The notes beneath the pieces are model-generated. The model was not told where the DNA came from and ran no database searches. It was given only the letters and a program-made list of their open reading frames with translations. DNA of 64,000 bases from Wenzhouxiangella sp. XN24. Lineage in GTDB: Bacteria; Pseudomonadota; Gammaproteobacteria; Steroidobacterales; XN24. This document shows positions 51,879-60,926 of this stretch, in pieces. Positions within the stretch are counted from its first letter, which is position 1. Every line of letters starts with the position of its first letter. Both the position numbers and the translations under genes were made by a program. The stretch is taken from assembly GCF_011064545.1 (NCBI RefSeq), contig NZ_JAAMFG010000021.1:124001-188000 (forward strand). Reading direction: 5' to 3'.

Positions 51879-53263
51879 TGCACGTCCATATCCTCGGCAT
51901 CGGAGGGACGTTCATGGCGGGTATCGCCGCCCTGGCGCGCGCCCTCGGGCATCGCGTCACCGGCTCGGATGCGCCGCTTTACCCGCCGATGAGCACGCAG
52001 CTGGCGGCGCTCGGCATCGAGATCATCGCGGGCTACGACGAGGACCGGCTCGAGCCGGCGCCGGACTGCGTGGTGGTCGGCAACGTCATGCGCCGCGGGC
52101 TGCCGGTCGTCGAGCGCCTGCTGGACTCCGGCCTGCCGTATTGCTCGGGCCCGGAGTGGCTGGCGCGCGAGGTGTTGCGTGACCGCTGGACACTCGCCGT
52201 GGCCGGCACGCACGGCAAGACGACGACGACCAGCATCCTGGCGTTCCTGCTGGAGGCGGCGGGGCTCGAGCCGGGTTTCCTGGTGGGCGGCATCCCGGCG
52301 GATTTCGGCGTGTCCGCGCGGCTCGGCGCGGCGCCGTTTTTCGTGGTCGAGGCCGACGAGTACGACACGGCCTTCTTCGACAAGCGCTCCAAGTTCGTGC
52401 ACTACCGGCCGCGGACGCTGGTGCTGGGCAACCTCGAGTTCGACCACGCCGACATCTTCGACGACCTCGGCGCCATCCAGCGCCAGTTTCACCACCTCGT
52501 GAGAACCGTGCCCGGCAGCGGCCTCATCGTGTCGCGCAGCGGCGACGCGGCGCTCGAAACCGTGCTCGAGGCGGGTTGCTGGACGCCGGTGACGCGTTTC
52601 GCAGGCCCGGGCGACCCGTTGCCGGACGAGGGGCATGCGGCCGAGCTCGTGCCCGGGGGCTTCGAGGTGGTGGGCCCGGAGGGGAGTCATGTCGCGTCGG
52701 TGCGATGGAAGATGCCCGGTGCGCACAACGCCGAGAACGCGCTCGCCGCGATGCTGGCGGCGCGGCACGCCGGCGTGCCGCTCGAGGTCTCCGCCGGCGC
52801 GCTGAGCGCATTCCGCGGCGTGAAACGGCGCCAGGAATGGATCGGAACCGCGGCCGGCGTCGAACTGTTCGATGATTTCGCCCATCACCCGACCGCGATC
52901 GCGCGGACGCTCGAAGCGATGCGGGAAGGTCTCGGCGACGGGCGCCTCGTGGCGGTGCTCGAACCGCGCTCGAACACCATGCGCATGGGTGTGCATGCCG
53001 CGACGCTGGGGGGATCGCTGGCCGGGGCCGACCGGATTTTCGTACATGCCCCGCCGGAGCTCGGCTGGGATGCGGCGAAGGCCTTGCGCGACCTCGGCGG
53101 GCGAGCCCGGGTCAGCCCGGGCATCGACGCCCTGGAAGCTATACTGCTCGAGGAGGTGAAGGCCGGTGACCGCGTGATCATGATGTCCAACGGCAGTTTC
53201 GGCGGCCTGCACCAGCGCCTGCTCGAGAGCTTGCGCGAACGAGAGAGGAGAACACGGGAATGA
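51878..53263 (+). CDS. mpl: UDP-N-acetylmuramate:L-alanyl-gamma-D-glutamyl-meso-diaminopimelate ligase
   Basis: The 461-residue Mur-ligase family enzyme reattaches recycled tripeptide to UDP-MurNAc. It has the N-terminal HILGIGGTFMAGIAALA, the ATP loop GTHGKTTTTS, VEADEYDTAFFDKRSKFVHY, typical of Mpl rather than MurC, and DDFAHHPTAI. The length matches E. coli Mpl (457). The ATG overlaps the preceding stop, and ubiX follows with an ATGA overlap. Confidence 0.95.
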   Translation: MHVHILGIGGTFMAGIAALARALGHRVTGSDAPLYPPMSTQLAALGIEIIAGYDEDRLEPAPDCVVVGNVMRRGLPVVERLLDSGLPYCSGPEWLAREVLRDRWTLAVAGTHGKTTTTSILAFLLEAAGLEPGFLVGGIPADFGVSARLGAAPFFVVEADEYDTAFFDKRSKFVHYRPRTLVLGNLEFDHADIFDDLGAIQRQFHHLVRTVPGSGLIVSRSGDAALETVLEAGCWTPVTRFAGPGDPLPDEGHAAELVPGGFEVVGPEGSHVASVRWKMPGAHNAENALAAMLAARHAGVPLEVSAGALSAFRGVKRRQEWIGTAAGVELFDDFAHHPTAIARTLEAMREGLGDGRLVAVLEPRSNTMRMGVHAATLGGSLAGADRIFVHAPPELGWDAAKALRDLGGRARVSPGIDALEAILLEEVKAGDRVIMMSNGSFGGLHQRLLESLRERERRTRE

Positions 53264-53865
53264 GCCTGCACGTGGCGCTGGCGATGACGGGCGCGTCGGG
53301 TGCGCAGTACGGACTGCGCCTGCTCGAGTGCCTGCTCGGCGCGGACTGCCGCGTCTCGCTGATGATTTCCAAGCCGGCGCAGGTCGTCATCGGCATGGAG
53401 ACCGACCTCGGATTGCCGTCGCGCCCTGCCGAGATCCGCCGCTTTTTCTGCCAGCTGCACGATGTGCCGGAATCCCGGCTGGCCGTGCACGGCCAGGAGG
53501 AGTGGACCGCGCCGGTGGCCAGCGGCTCAGCCGCGCCGGACGCGATGGTGGTCTGCCCCTGCACGACGGCCACGGTGTCCGCGCTCGCCACGGGCGCCAG
53601 TCGCAGCCTCATCGAGCGCGCCGGCGACGTCGTGCTCAAGGAGCGCCGGCCCCTGGTGCTCGTCGTGCGCGAGACGCCGTTTTCGCCGATTCATCTCGAG
53701 AACATGCTGACCCTCGCACGGGCCGGCGCGGTGATTCTGCCCGCCAACCCGGGTTTTTATCATCGCCCCGCGGCCGTCAGCGAGCTGGTGGATTTCGTCG
53801 TGGCGCGGGTGCTCGATCACCTCGGCATACCGCAGGAACTGATGGCGCCCTGGGGCGCCCAGTAG
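53260..53865 (+). CDS. ubiX: Flavin prenyltransferase UbiX
   Basis: The 201-residue enzyme makes prenylated FMN, the cofactor of the UbiD decarboxylase in ubiquinone synthesis. It has the FMN-binding start ALAMTGASGAQYGLRLLE, CPCTTATVSALATGAS, and the conserved LVLVVRETPFSPIHLENM. The ATG overlaps the mpl stop (ATGA). The mpl-ubiX pair is also seen in pseudomonads and xanthomonads. Confidence 0.95.
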   Translation: MSLHVALAMTGASGAQYGLRLLECLLGADCRVSLMISKPAQVVIGMETDLGLPSRPAEIRRFFCQLHDVPESRLAVHGQEEWTAPVASGSAAPDAMVVCPCTTATVSALATGASRSLIERAGDVVLKERRPLVLVVRETPFSPIHLENMLTLARAGAVILPANPGFYHRPAAVSELVDFVVARVLDHLGIPQELMAPWGAQ

Positions 53866-53870
53866 CCGTC

Positions 53871-54455
53871 GTGGCGGAGACGGTCGAAATCCCCCTGTTT
53901 CCGCTGCAGGCGGTGCTGTTCCCCGGAGGGCCGCTGCCCCTGCGCATTTTCGAGCCGCGTTACGTCGACATGATCAGCCGGTGCATGAAAGACGGGATCG
54001 GCTTCGGCGTGCTGCTCGTACAGGCCGAGCCCGAAGGCGACGTGACCGGAACCCACGAGCTCGGCACGGTCGCCAGGATCGTGGACTGGGACCAGTTGAG
54101 CGACGGAACCCTGGGCGTCATCGTGGTCGGCGACGGGCGCTTCACGCTGCGCGATGCCTGGCGGCAGGACGACGGCCTCAATATCGGTCGCGTGGTATTG
54201 CTGGCGGCCGAGCCGATCGTGCCCCTGCCTGAGCGCTACCACGACATGGCGCGTTTGCTGGAGGGCGTCTTCGAGGACCTGGGCGCCCACTACCGTCACG
54301 TCACGCCGGATTTCGGCGATGCCGGCTGGGTGGGCTTCCGCCTGGCCGAGTTGCTGCCCATCGACATGGAGCACAAGCAGCATTGCCTAGAGCTGTTCGA
54401 TCCTCTCGCGCGGCTTGCCTACCTGGAGCCGCTGCTGAAGAGCCTCGGCCGCTGA
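53871..54455 (+). CDS. Lon-substrate-binding-domain protein
   Basis: This 194-residue protein starts at GTG, five bases after ubiX, and consists of one Lon N-terminal (LonSB) domain, recognised by IPLFPLQAVLFPGGPLPLRIFEPRY and the helical second half. It lacks the ATPase and protease parts of Lon. Stand-alone LonSB proteins are widespread; some are annotated as peptidase S16, but no catalytic residues are present. Confidence 0.85.
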   Translation: MAETVEIPLFPLQAVLFPGGPLPLRIFEPRYVDMISRCMKDGIGFGVLLVQAEPEGDVTGTHELGTVARIVDWDQLSDGTLGVIVVGDGRFTLRDAWRQDDGLNIGRVVLLAAEPIVPLPERYHDMARLLEGVFEDLGAHYRHVTPDFGDAGWVGFRLAELLPIDMEHKQHCLELFDPLARLAYLEPLLKSLGR

Positions 54456-54456
54456 C

Positions 54457-54804
54457 ATGGGGGGCGACGACGCCTTGTTCTCCGGCCGCGAACTGGTCTG
54501 CGTGCATCGCGGGACCGACCCCATCGAGGCCAGCCTGCTGGAGGGGATGCTGCAAAACGAGGGCATCCCGGCGACCGTGACCGGTGCCGACCTGGTCGGT
54601 GGCTACAGCGGCGTACCCAAGGTGTGCGACGTGCGGCTATTGGTGCCGGCCCGCTACCGGGCGGCCGCCGCCGAGCTGCTGGAGCGATACCGCCAGCGAC
54701 CGCCGGCCGAGGCGGAATGGACCTGTGCCGCCTGCGGCGAAATCAATGCGGCCAGCTTCGAGAGTTGTTGGAACTGCGGCCGCGGGCGCGACCGTGGTGC
54801 CTGA
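54457..54804 (+). CDS. DUF2007 protein with C-terminal RanBP2-type zinc ribbon
   Basis: The 115-residue protein has an N-terminal DUF2007 domain (putative signal-transducing fold; DPIEASLLEGMLQNEGIPATV) and a C-terminal zinc ribbon with C90, C93, C104 and C107 in the W-x-C-x2-C-x(n)-N-x(n)-C-x2-C pattern of RanBP2-like fingers. It begins one base after the LonSB gene stop, so it is the last gene of the mpl operon. Function unknown. Confidence 0.82.
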   Translation: MGGDDALFSGRELVCVHRGTDPIEASLLEGMLQNEGIPATVTGADLVGGYSGVPKVCDVRLLVPARYRAAAAELLERYRQRPPAEAEWTCAACGEINAASFESCWNCGRGRDRGA

Positions 54805-54989
54805 CACTGCCACGGCCTGATCCGGCCATCGCCCCGACCGCGCTCCCGCATTGTCATAGCCAAGTGTCGGTCGAAATTCTGATGCCGCCCGCAGGGAGAC
54901 CGAAATGTGGTACGTATATGGTCGTATGGACCCAAATGGGGGGGGCTTCGGTAAGGTTGGCCACGTGCCCACTACACAAGGAGTTCATC

Positions 54990-55373
54990 ATGCGCCGCCT
55001 TACTGCCCTGGCTTCCGCGACTCTGACGGCTTGCTCGCTGAGCATTGCTCCGGTGATGGCGGACACGGGCCCGACTTTAAGTATCAATCCGGATTTGAGT
55101 CGGGGCTTTTTGGTCCTCGACAACGGCAACACAGTTACCATGGATGGCGTTACCCAACGCTTTACCTTGACAACTCCGCAAGGGGGAGTCCTCCATCTGA
55201 CCTTCGAAGAGGTGGCAGCGTCTCACACTGGGGTGCCGGCTGAGCAGCAGTCCTTGATTAATCAGTGGGTTTCCACTGTAACCAATCCTGACAACATGTT
55301 TACATCTACTGACAGCCACGAGCCCACGCTCGCAGTGACGTCCGGGGGGCTGCCGGGATCGCCTGGCGACTAA
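54990..55373 (+). CDS. Unrecognised exported protein, possibly the N-terminal part of a split gene
   Basis: An AAGGAG ribosome binding site stands six bases before the ATG. The 127-residue product has a signal peptide (MRRLTALASATLTAC, then SLSIAPVMADTG) that could be cleaved after VMA or processed as a lipoprotein at LTAC. The mature part is short, beta-rich and ends in a Gly/Ser/Pro linker just before TAA. The same frame continues open without interruption for another 163 codons after this one stop, and that part begins with the same linker style. GC content falls to about 50% here (55081-55140), well below the neighbours. I know no family for it. Confidence 0.65.
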   Translation: MRRLTALASATLTACSLSIAPVMADTGPTLSINPDLSRGFLVLDNGNTVTMDGVTQRFTLTTPQGGVLHLTFEEVAASHTGVPAEQQSLINQWVSTVTNPDNMFTSTDSHEPTLAVTSGGLPGSPGD

Positions 55374-55463
55374 AAAATAGAAAGCCTGCCTGGTGAGGAT
55401 CCGTCCTATAGCGGGGATAGTATCGGTGGCTCTACGCAGAGCCTCCCTGGAGGTGGGGATTGC

Positions 55464-55865
55464 TTGCTTGTGCCCTGCGGTTGCAGGTTCGGACAATGCT
55501 GGCCGAGCCACGGTTCGCCATGGGGATTGGGAATGACATATTTTTCATCCGTCGATGGAGGTAGTGGCCTTGGGGAGGCTTCAGACGAGCGACAGCGTTG
55601 TGAGGCAACGCAACGACAGATTTGGGAAGCCCAGCATGGCGAGAGCTGTTCCGCCATGTGGCAATCAGGGGGTTCGTTCGGCACGGCGCTGGGGGCGGCG
55701 TTTTTGGCCTGCGGTTCGCTTTACACACCGCTAGCGCCGGCCGGAGGTAAGGTATGCGCCGTGGCCGCAGCTAGCGCCGCGGTAGCGGGCGTCAATTTCA
55801 CGGCGAACTGGAGGGCGTGTAATGCAACCTATCCCGGCTCTGGCAGCCATTGCGCCGGTCTTTAA
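55464..55865 (+). CDS. Unrecognised Cys-rich protein, in frame with the preceding exported protein
   Basis: This segment lies in the same frame as the preceding gene, behind a single TAA at 55371-55373; the open stretch actually begins at 55374. It holds ten cysteines (for example DCLLVPCGCRFGQC, then RCEATQ, ESCSAM, LACGSL, KVCAVA, RACNAT, HCAGL) and a Gly/Ala-rich hydrophobic stretch near GGSFGTALGAAFLACG. A GGAGGTGG sequence precedes a TTG at 55464, so separate initiation is possible, but then no signal peptide would be present. More likely it is the C-terminal domain of one secreted, disulfide-rich protein interrupted by a nonsense codon. Confidence 0.5.
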   Translation: MLVPCGCRFGQCWPSHGSPWGLGMTYFSSVDGGSGLGEASDERQRCEATQRQIWEAQHGESCSAMWQSGGSFGTALGAAFLACGSLYTPLAPAGGKVCAVAAASAAVAGVNFTANWRACNATYPGSGSHCAGL

Positions 55866-56073
55866 CGAAGACGGAACCCAGCTTGCGCCCTGGTTGGTGC
55901 TTCTACATCCGGCCGAGTTCCTAGCCTATCTTCTCTTGGCTCTCGTTTTCGGGCACCTCATTGGCCGAATCCAGTCCGGCGCGCTTGACAAGAGGACGGC
56001 TCGGGGGCGGCTTCTGGGGTTGTCCATGGTGACAGCAATCGCGTGTGCAGTATTTTTCGGGAAGATGCTCTAG
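55822..56073 (+). CDS. Unrecognised small membrane protein
   Basis: The 83-residue protein overlaps the end of the Cys-rich frame by 44 bases, and its ATG is preceded by GGAGGG. It has two hydrophobic segments (PWLVLLHPAEFLAYLLLALVFGHLIG and LLGLSMVTAIACAVFFG) separated by a basic loop (QSGALDKRTARGRL). The coupling suggests it works with the Cys-rich exported protein, for example as membrane partner. No similarity is recognised. Confidence 0.55.
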   Translation: MQPIPALAAIAPVFNEDGTQLAPWLVLLHPAEFLAYLLLALVFGHLIGRIQSGALDKRTARGRLLGLSMVTAIACAVFFGKML

Positions 56074-56360
56074 AGGGCCTGGAGAGTGCCCGTCGGAACG
56101 CTTCATACTGGCACCAACATGTATCCCGCCGACCAGGCAGGTTTCTATTTTCGACGCCGTCAAGACAAGGCATGGCTGACGCTATGCTCTCGGGTACGGG
56201 GTAGGTCTCCGGGTTGTTCGAGTCTTCATGTGGTGACGGGTTGGCTCAACAGGAGAGAACCGGTAGTGGTTATGACCACCGCCACCACGACGCACCGACG
56301 CGCTCGCGCGGCGGACGGTTGTCGCCATACAGGCTATGGCTGTGCTTGAACCGGCTTGAT
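56074..56360. other. Intergenic stretch with no supported gene
   Basis: These 287 bases between the small membrane protein gene and hemL contain an 87-codon open frame (56086-56349) with no ribosome binding site and an unconvincing, Arg/Thr-rich product. A short inverted repeat (CCGGCT/AGCCGG, 56351-56368) overlaps the hemL stop but lacks a T-run. No other signal is seen. Confidence 0.5.
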
Positions 56361-57632
56361 TCAGCCGGCGAGCTTCTCCATCACCCGCCCGGCCGCCGCG
56401 ACGGTGGCGTCGATGTCGTCGTCACTGTGTGCGAGCGAGACGAATCCCGCCTCGAAAGCCGACGGCGCAAGGTAGATCTGCTCGTCGAGCATGCCGTGGA
56501 AAAACGCCTTGAAGCGGTCCTGGTCGCAGGCCATGACCTGGCTGAAGCTGCGCACCGGGCCGTCGGCGGAAAAGAACAGGCCGAACATCCCCCCCACCGA
56601 GTGGCCGCAGAACGGAATCCCGGCGGCATCGGCAGCCGCCTGCACGCCGGCGACGAGCCGGCTGGTCCGCGCGCCGAGTTGGGCGTAGCTCTCCGGGTTC
56701 AGCCGATCGAGCGTGGCGATGCCCGCATGCATGGCGACCGGATTCCCCGACAGGGTGCCCGCCTGGTAGACCGGTCCGAGCGGGGCGATCTGCTCCATGA
56801 CTTCGCGCTTGCCGCCGAAGGCGCCGACGGGCATCCCGCCGCCGATGATCTTGCCCAGCGTCGTCAGGTCCGGCTTCACGCCCGAGATGGCCTGGACGCC
56901 GCCGAGGGCGACCCGGAACCCCGTCATGACCTCGTCGAAGATCAGCAGTGCGCCGTGCTTGTCGCACACCGCGCGCAGCCCCTCGAGGAAACCGGGCGCA
57001 GGCAGCACCATGTTCATGTTGCCGGCGATCGGTTCGACGATGATGCAGGCGATCTCGTCGCCCATTTCGGCGAACACCTGTTCCACCTCCTCAAGATCGT
57101 TGTAGGTGAGGGTGATGGTGTGTTGCGCTAGCGAGGCGGGGACACCCGGGGACGTGGGAACGCCCAGCGTCAGGGCGCCGGAGCCCGCTTTCACCAGCAG
57201 CGAATCCGAGTGGCCGTGGTAGCAGCCTTCGAACTTCACGATCTTGTCGCGCCCGGTGAAGCCGCGCGCGAGGCGGATGGCGCTCATCGTCGCCTCGGTG
57301 CCCGAGCTGACGAAGCGGACCAGCTCGATCGACGGCATGATCTCGCAGACGCGCCTGGCGAGCTCCGTCTCGATGGCCGTCGGGGCACCGAAGGACAGGC
57401 CGTCGAGCGCGGCGCTGCGCACGGCCTCGATCACGTCGGGATGCGCATGGCCAAGGATCATGGGCCCCCATGAGCCCACGTAGTCGGTGTAGCGATGGCC
57501 GTCCTCTCCCCAGAAATAAGCGCCGGCCGCCTTGCGGATGAAGATCGGGTCGCCGCCGACGGAGCGGAATGCGCGCACGGGAGAATTGACGCCGCCGGGG
57601 ATGTAGCGCTGGGCTTCCTGGAACAGGTTCAC
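56361..57632 (-). CDS. hemL: Glutamate-1-semialdehyde 2,1-aminomutase
   Basis: The PLP enzyme (about 423 residues) forms 5-aminolevulinate for heme synthesis. It has [44 protein letters not shown], and the PLP lysine in [19 protein letters not shown] chose GTG at 57632 ([14 protein letters not shown]) because AGGAGG stands ten bases upstream and the N-terminus then matches the family. An ATG at 57692 overlapping the thiE stop (ATGA) would add 20 residues. Confidence 0.94.
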   Translation of the reverse strand: MNLFQEAQRYIPGGVNSPVRAFRSVGGDPIFIRKAAGAYFWGEDGHRYTDYVGSWGPMILGHAHPDVIEAVRSAALDGLSFGAPTAIETELARRVCEIMPSIELVRFVSSGTEATMSAIRLARGFTGRDKIVKFEGCYHGHSDSLLVKAGSGALTLGVPTSPGVPASLAQHTITLTYNDLEEVEQVFAEMGDEIACIIVEPIAGNMNMVLPAPGFLEGLRAVCDKHGALLIFDEVMTGFRVALGGVQAISGVKPDLTTLGKIIGGGMPVGAFGGKREVMEQIAPLGPVYQAGTLSGNPVAMHAGIATLDRLNPESYAQLGARTSRLVAGVQAAADAAGIPFCGHSVGGMFGLFFSADGPVRSFSQVMACDQDRFKAFFHGMLDEQIYLAPSAFEAGFVSLAHSDDDIDATVAAAGRVMEKLAG

Positions 57633-57688
57633 GATGTGCGGGCCTCCTGCAATGGGCCGGGCCGCGGAGCGCCGCCCGGCAAAAACGA

Positions 57689-58339
57689 TCATTTTAGCGC
57701 TGCGCGCCCTCGCTCGCAGGCTGCGGAAAGTACCTGCGCGGCACGCAGCGGGTCGGGGTCGCCGAAAAGATCATGGATCACCGCCACGCAGTGCGCGCCC
57801 GCGGCAATAGTTTCGGCGGCATTGCTGCGCGTGATGCCGCCGATGGCGACCACCGGGACCCGCAGCACGGCCGCGGCTTCCCGGAGCAACGCCAGCGGCG
57901 CCCGCACCGCGCCCGGCTTGCTGAGAGACGGCCAGACGCTGCCGAAAGCGACATAGTCGGCGCCCGCATCGACCGCCGCGCTGGCGAGATCGAGGCGATC
58001 GTAGCAGGACACGCCGATCAGCCGGTCCGGTCCGATGAGCGCTCTTGCGCGCCGCGGGTCCGCATCGTCCCGGCCGAGATGGACGCCGTCCGCGCCTATT
58101 TCGGCGGCGAGGGCCGCATCATCGTTGACGATGCACAGGGCGCCGCCGGCGCGGCAGGCCGCGAGGACCTCTCGAGCCCGTCGTCGTCGCGCCGCGACCC
58201 CTGCCGTCTTGTCGCGAAACTGGACGATGCGCGCGCCCCCGGCGACGGCCTGCGCGACACCTTCCGCGAGCCGGGGCTCCGGCAGCAGGTCCGGGTCCGT
58301 GAGGGCATACAGGCCACGCGGCAGCGACGGCCGGCTCAT
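57689..58339 (-). CDS. thiE: Thiamine-phosphate synthase
   Basis: The 216-residue TIM-barrel enzyme couples HMP pyrophosphate with the thiazole phosphate. It has [59 protein letters not shown], and [13 protein letters not shown]. The ATG giving [15 protein letters not shown] fits the family. It lies between thiD and hemL on the same strand, an order common in gammaproteobacteria. Confidence 0.94.
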   Translation of the reverse strand: MSRPSLPRGLYALTDPDLLPEPRLAEGVAQAVAGGARIVQFRDKTAGVAARRRRAREVLAACRAGGALCIVNDDAALAAEIGADGVHLGRDDADPRRARALIGPDRLIGVSCYDRLDLASAAVDAGADYVAFGSVWPSLSKPGAVRAPLALLREAAAVLRVPVVAIGGITRSNAAETIAAGAHCVAVIHDLFGDPDPLRAAQVLSAACERGRAALK

Positions 58340-58380
58340 CGACGGCGCTCCCGGCGCTCCCGGGATCGCGCGCGACCGCG

Positions 58381-59166
58381 TCATCGGGGTCGTCGCCATG
58401 GCACCCGCTGCCCGCGCCCGGGCTGGAAACTCGCCTCCAGCCATGCGTGGGTGTCCGCCTGCGCCTGCGCTACGGCTTTTTCCACCGTGTCGCCGAGCGC
58501 GATCCGGGCGGCGCAGGCGGAAGCGAGCGTGCAGCCGGACCCGTGGAAGCTGCCTTCGAGACGCGGCCAGCGGAATGTCTGCGTGTCGTGGGGCCCGTAA
58601 AGCGTGTTCACCACCTCGCCGTGCCCCGTGTCCTCCTCGTCGCCGCCCTTCGCCAGCACGAAATCGCAACCCGCAGCACGCAGGGCGCCGGCCCGCGTGG
58701 TCGTGGTGTCGAGCCCGGGCGCGAGGCGCCGGATCTCGAGCGCATTCGGCGTCAACAACGTGGTCAGCGGGCAGAGGCGCCGGAGTATCACGTCCACCAG
58801 CGCGTCCTCCGCGAGGCGTGCGCCGCCCGCAGCGACCAGCACCGGGTCCAGCACGACCGGCAGGCCGGGATGCCGGGCGAGCACCTCGGCGACCGCAGTG
58901 GCGATGTCTGCCGTGGCGAGCAGCCCGATCTTCACGGCAGCCACCGGGATGTCGGCAAGTACCGCGTTCATCTGCGCAGCCACCAGTTCGCCCGCCGCGG
59001 CTTCGACCCGGCTCGCGTCGACGGTGTCCTGCACCGTGAGCGCCGTGATGACCGGGGCCGGGTGCGCACCGAGGGCGCTGATCGCCTGGAGGTCCGCGGC
59101 GATTCCGGCGCCGCCGGAGGGGTCGTTGCCGGCGATGACCAGCACGGTGGGTGGGATCGGAGACAT
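58381..59166 (-). CDS. thiD: Hydroxymethylpyrimidine (phosphate) kinase
   Basis: The 261-residue ribokinase-fold enzyme phosphorylates HMP and HMP phosphate for thiamine synthesis. It has [21 protein letters not shown] at the start, [18 protein letters not shown], and the anion-hole loop [13 protein letters not shown] with the catalytic GSGC. The ATG giving [13 protein letters not shown] was chosen; the upstream extension overlaps the divergent rubredoxin gene. Confidence 0.94.
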   Translation of the reverse strand: MSPIPPTVLVIAGNDPSGGAGIAADLQAISALGAHPAPVITALTVQDTVDASRVEAAAGELVAAQMNAVLADIPVAAVKIGLLATADIATAVAEVLARHPGLPVVLDPVLVAAGGARLAEDALVDVILRRLCPLTTLLTPNALEIRRLAPGLDTTTTRAGALRAAGCDFVLAKGGDEEDTGHGEVVNTLYGPHDTQTFRWPRLEGSFHGSGCTLASACAARIALGDTVEKAVAQAQADTHAWLEASFQPGRGQRVPWRRPR

Positions 59167-59237
59167 TCGCTTGGGTCGGGGTGCCTGTGCATGCGAGAAT
59201 TCGCGGCCATTCCGATTATCGCTGCGACGGGCTAACG

Positions 59238-59402
59238 ATGAAAGCATGGATGTGTGTGATCTGCGGGTATGTCTACGAAGAGGCCGAGGGCGACCCGGAG
59301 GGCGGGATCGAACCCGGCACCAAGTGGGACGACGTCCCGCTCAGCTGGCGCTGCCCGGACTGCGGTGCGGGCAAGGAAGACTTCGAGATGATCGAAATCT
59401 GA
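59238..59402 (+). CDS. Rubredoxin
   Basis: The 54-residue iron protein has four cysteine ligands at C6, C9, C39 and C42 in [17 protein letters not shown] and [14 protein letters not shown]. It is a one-electron carrier, in proteobacteria often serving alkane hydroxylases or oxidative-stress enzymes; no such partner is adjacent. It is divergent from thiD, with 71 bases between the starts. Confidence 0.95.
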   Translation: MKAWMCVICGYVYEEAEGDPEGGIEPGTKWDDVPLSWRCPDCGAGKEDFEMIEI

Positions 59403-59418
59403 GCATGGCCGCAGGGAT

Positions 59419-59453
59419 GCCGGCAGGCACCGACGCACGGGAGTCCTGCCGGC
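59419..59453. terminator. Hairpin between convergent rubredoxin and GumN-like genes
   Basis: GCCGGCAGG and CCTGCCGGC form a perfect 9-base stem with a 17-base loop, sitting exactly between the two converging stop codons. There is no T-run on either side, so it is at best a weak or Rho-assisted terminator. Confidence 0.4.
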
Positions 59454-59454
59454 C

Positions 59455-60336
59455 TCAGCGATCTTCGAGCTTCTGCACCCGGTATCCGCGTGCCTCCAGC
59501 AGCTGGGGCAGACCATCCGGCCCCACCACGTGCAGTGCGCCGACGACCACGAGGCTCGTTCCGGGCAGGGCGAGCAGTCCCTCGACCCGCGACAGCCACG
59601 CTTGGTTACGTCGTATGACGATGCTGTCGCGCAGGTCCTCGTAACCCTCGAAGTCCGTCGCCAGCCGCGCGGCCAGCGCCGCGGCGTCGCCCGCGCGCCA
59701 GTCCGCCACGAGGGCGTCGGTGTCGGTTTCCAGCGCGGCGGCGTCCTCCAGCGTCTTGAGCAGGATCTCGCGCTGGCGTTCCTCTCCCAGGGTCTTGAAC
59801 AGCAGGAGCTGTTCTTCGAGCGTTTCCAGCCCGATCACCGGCTTGCCGTCCCGCTGGGCCCAGGTCGTGACCTGCTGGTCGACCCCCAGTTCCGCCTCGT
59901 AGCCCGAGGCGCCGAGCGCGTCCGTGTAGAGGACGATCGAGGCGAACCAGGGCTCCATCATCGACACGGCCTGCAGGTCCAGCCCGGCAGCGCTGGCCAG
60001 TGCCTCCGCGCGGCGCCACTCGGCCGGCTGCAGCGATTCCGCCACGGAGCGGCCCGGCGTGGCGATGCCGATGCGCTCGAGGGCGGCCTGGGTCGCGGCC
60101 GGCTCGAGCTCTGCCGGGTCGAGCTCCACCATGATGCGCCCGGCCCGCCGGTAGGCGTCATGGACGGCAGGCGGCAGGGGCTGGTCGGCCGGCCGCAACA
60201 GGTGCACGGAGCCGAGCACGAGCACCGTGCTCTTGCCATCCGGCGCCTGCACGGACCAGAGCGGCACCGCGCCCGCCGGCGGCGAGGACAGCTGCAGCGC
60301 GAACAGCAGCAGGACGGGCAGGATGATTTTGCGCAT
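59455..60336 (-). CDS. TraB/GumN-family exported protein
   Basis: The 293-residue protein has a signal peptide (ILPVLLLFALQLSSPPAGA) and a TraB/GumN domain: VLGSVHLLRPADQPLPPAV near the start, a Glu/Asp-rich centre, GLETLEEQLLLFKTL, and the terminal VVVGALHVVGPDGLPQLLEARGY. Members of this family are thought to be metal-dependent proteases related to Tiki. The ATG overlaps the upstream aldolase stop (TGATG). It is the last gene of a three-gene minus-strand operon. Confidence 0.88.
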   Translation of the reverse strand: MRKIILPVLLLFALQLSSPPAGAVPLWSVQAPDGKSTVLVLGSVHLLRPADQPLPPAVHDAYRRAGRIMVELDPAELEPAATQAALERIGIATPGRSVAESLQPAEWRRAEALASAAGLDLQAVSMMEPWFASIVLYTDALGASGYEAELGVDQQVTTWAQRDGKPVIGLETLEEQLLLFKTLGEERQREILLKTLEDAAALETDTDALVADWRAGDAAALAARLATDFEGYEDLRDSIVIRRNQAWLSRVEGLLALPGTSLVVVGALHVVGPDGLPQLLEARGYRVQKLEDR

Positions 60337-60926
60337 CACCCGGCGCGTCCGGTGTCGATGCCCGCGGTGCGCGCCAGCCAGGCGATACGCGCCGAGGACT
60401 CCAGCGAACAGGTCCACTTGTAGGCGAGGTCGATGCTTTCCGCCGCCGCGTAGACGCCGTGGCCGCGCACGACGCAGATCCGATGGGTGGCCAGCGCCGC
60501 CGCCACTTCTGCTGGCGAGCGTGCCGTGTACAGGTCGTGCGGAATATCGAGCACCGGCACGACCGGGAAGTAATAGCGCCCTTCGAAGTCGGTCGGGACG
60601 AAATCCTCGCCATCGAGTGTCATGGCGATGCTGTGTGGCCCGTGGCTGTGCAGCACCGCCACCGCGTCGGGCCGCGCGGCGTACACGGCCAGGTGCAGCG
60701 GTGCATCGAGCGAGGCGCCGGCCGGCGGCGCTTCGCCAGCGCGGCAGGCCAGCAGGTCGCCGGGCGCGAGGGTGTCCCCGCCGCAGCCGGACGGCGTCAC
60801 CCAGACCCTGTCCCCGTCGCGCACGGAGGCGTTGCCGCTGTGGGAGTCGTTGAGGCCGTAGCGTCGGAGCCAGCCGTAATACCGGACCAGGGCGTGGCGG
60901 GGTTCGTCGGGCCGGGTGTGCGTCAT
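60336..60926 (-). CDS. Class II aldolase/adducin-family protein
   Basis: The 196-residue protein has the zinc-site pattern of class II aldolases: LHSHGPHS and the later GHGVY, with SHSGNASVRDGD and VTPSGCGGDTL at the phosphate-binding end. The position of the catalytic glutamate in fuculose-phosphate aldolase appears to hold aspartate (SLDAPLH). The substrate cannot be named. It overlaps cpdA at its start (ATGA) and the GumN-like gene at its stop. Confidence 0.82.
   Translation of the reverse strand: MTHTRPDEPRHALVRYYGWLRRYGLNDSHSGNASVRDGDRVWVTPSGCGGDTLAPGDLLACRAGEAPPAGASLDAPLHLAVYAARPDAVAVLHSHGPHSIAMTLDGEDFVPTDFEGRYYFPVVPVLDIPHDLYTARSPAEVAAALATHRICVVRGHGVYAAAESIDLAYKWTCSLESSARIAWLARTAGIDTGRAG

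Noticed and set aside
56086-56349. 87-codon open frame before hemL
   Set aside because: No ribosome binding site, Arg/Thr-rich product, and no membrane or secretion feature.
56351-56368. Hairpin at the hemL 3' end as terminator
   Set aside because: The stem overlaps the stop codon and no T-run follows on the minus strand.
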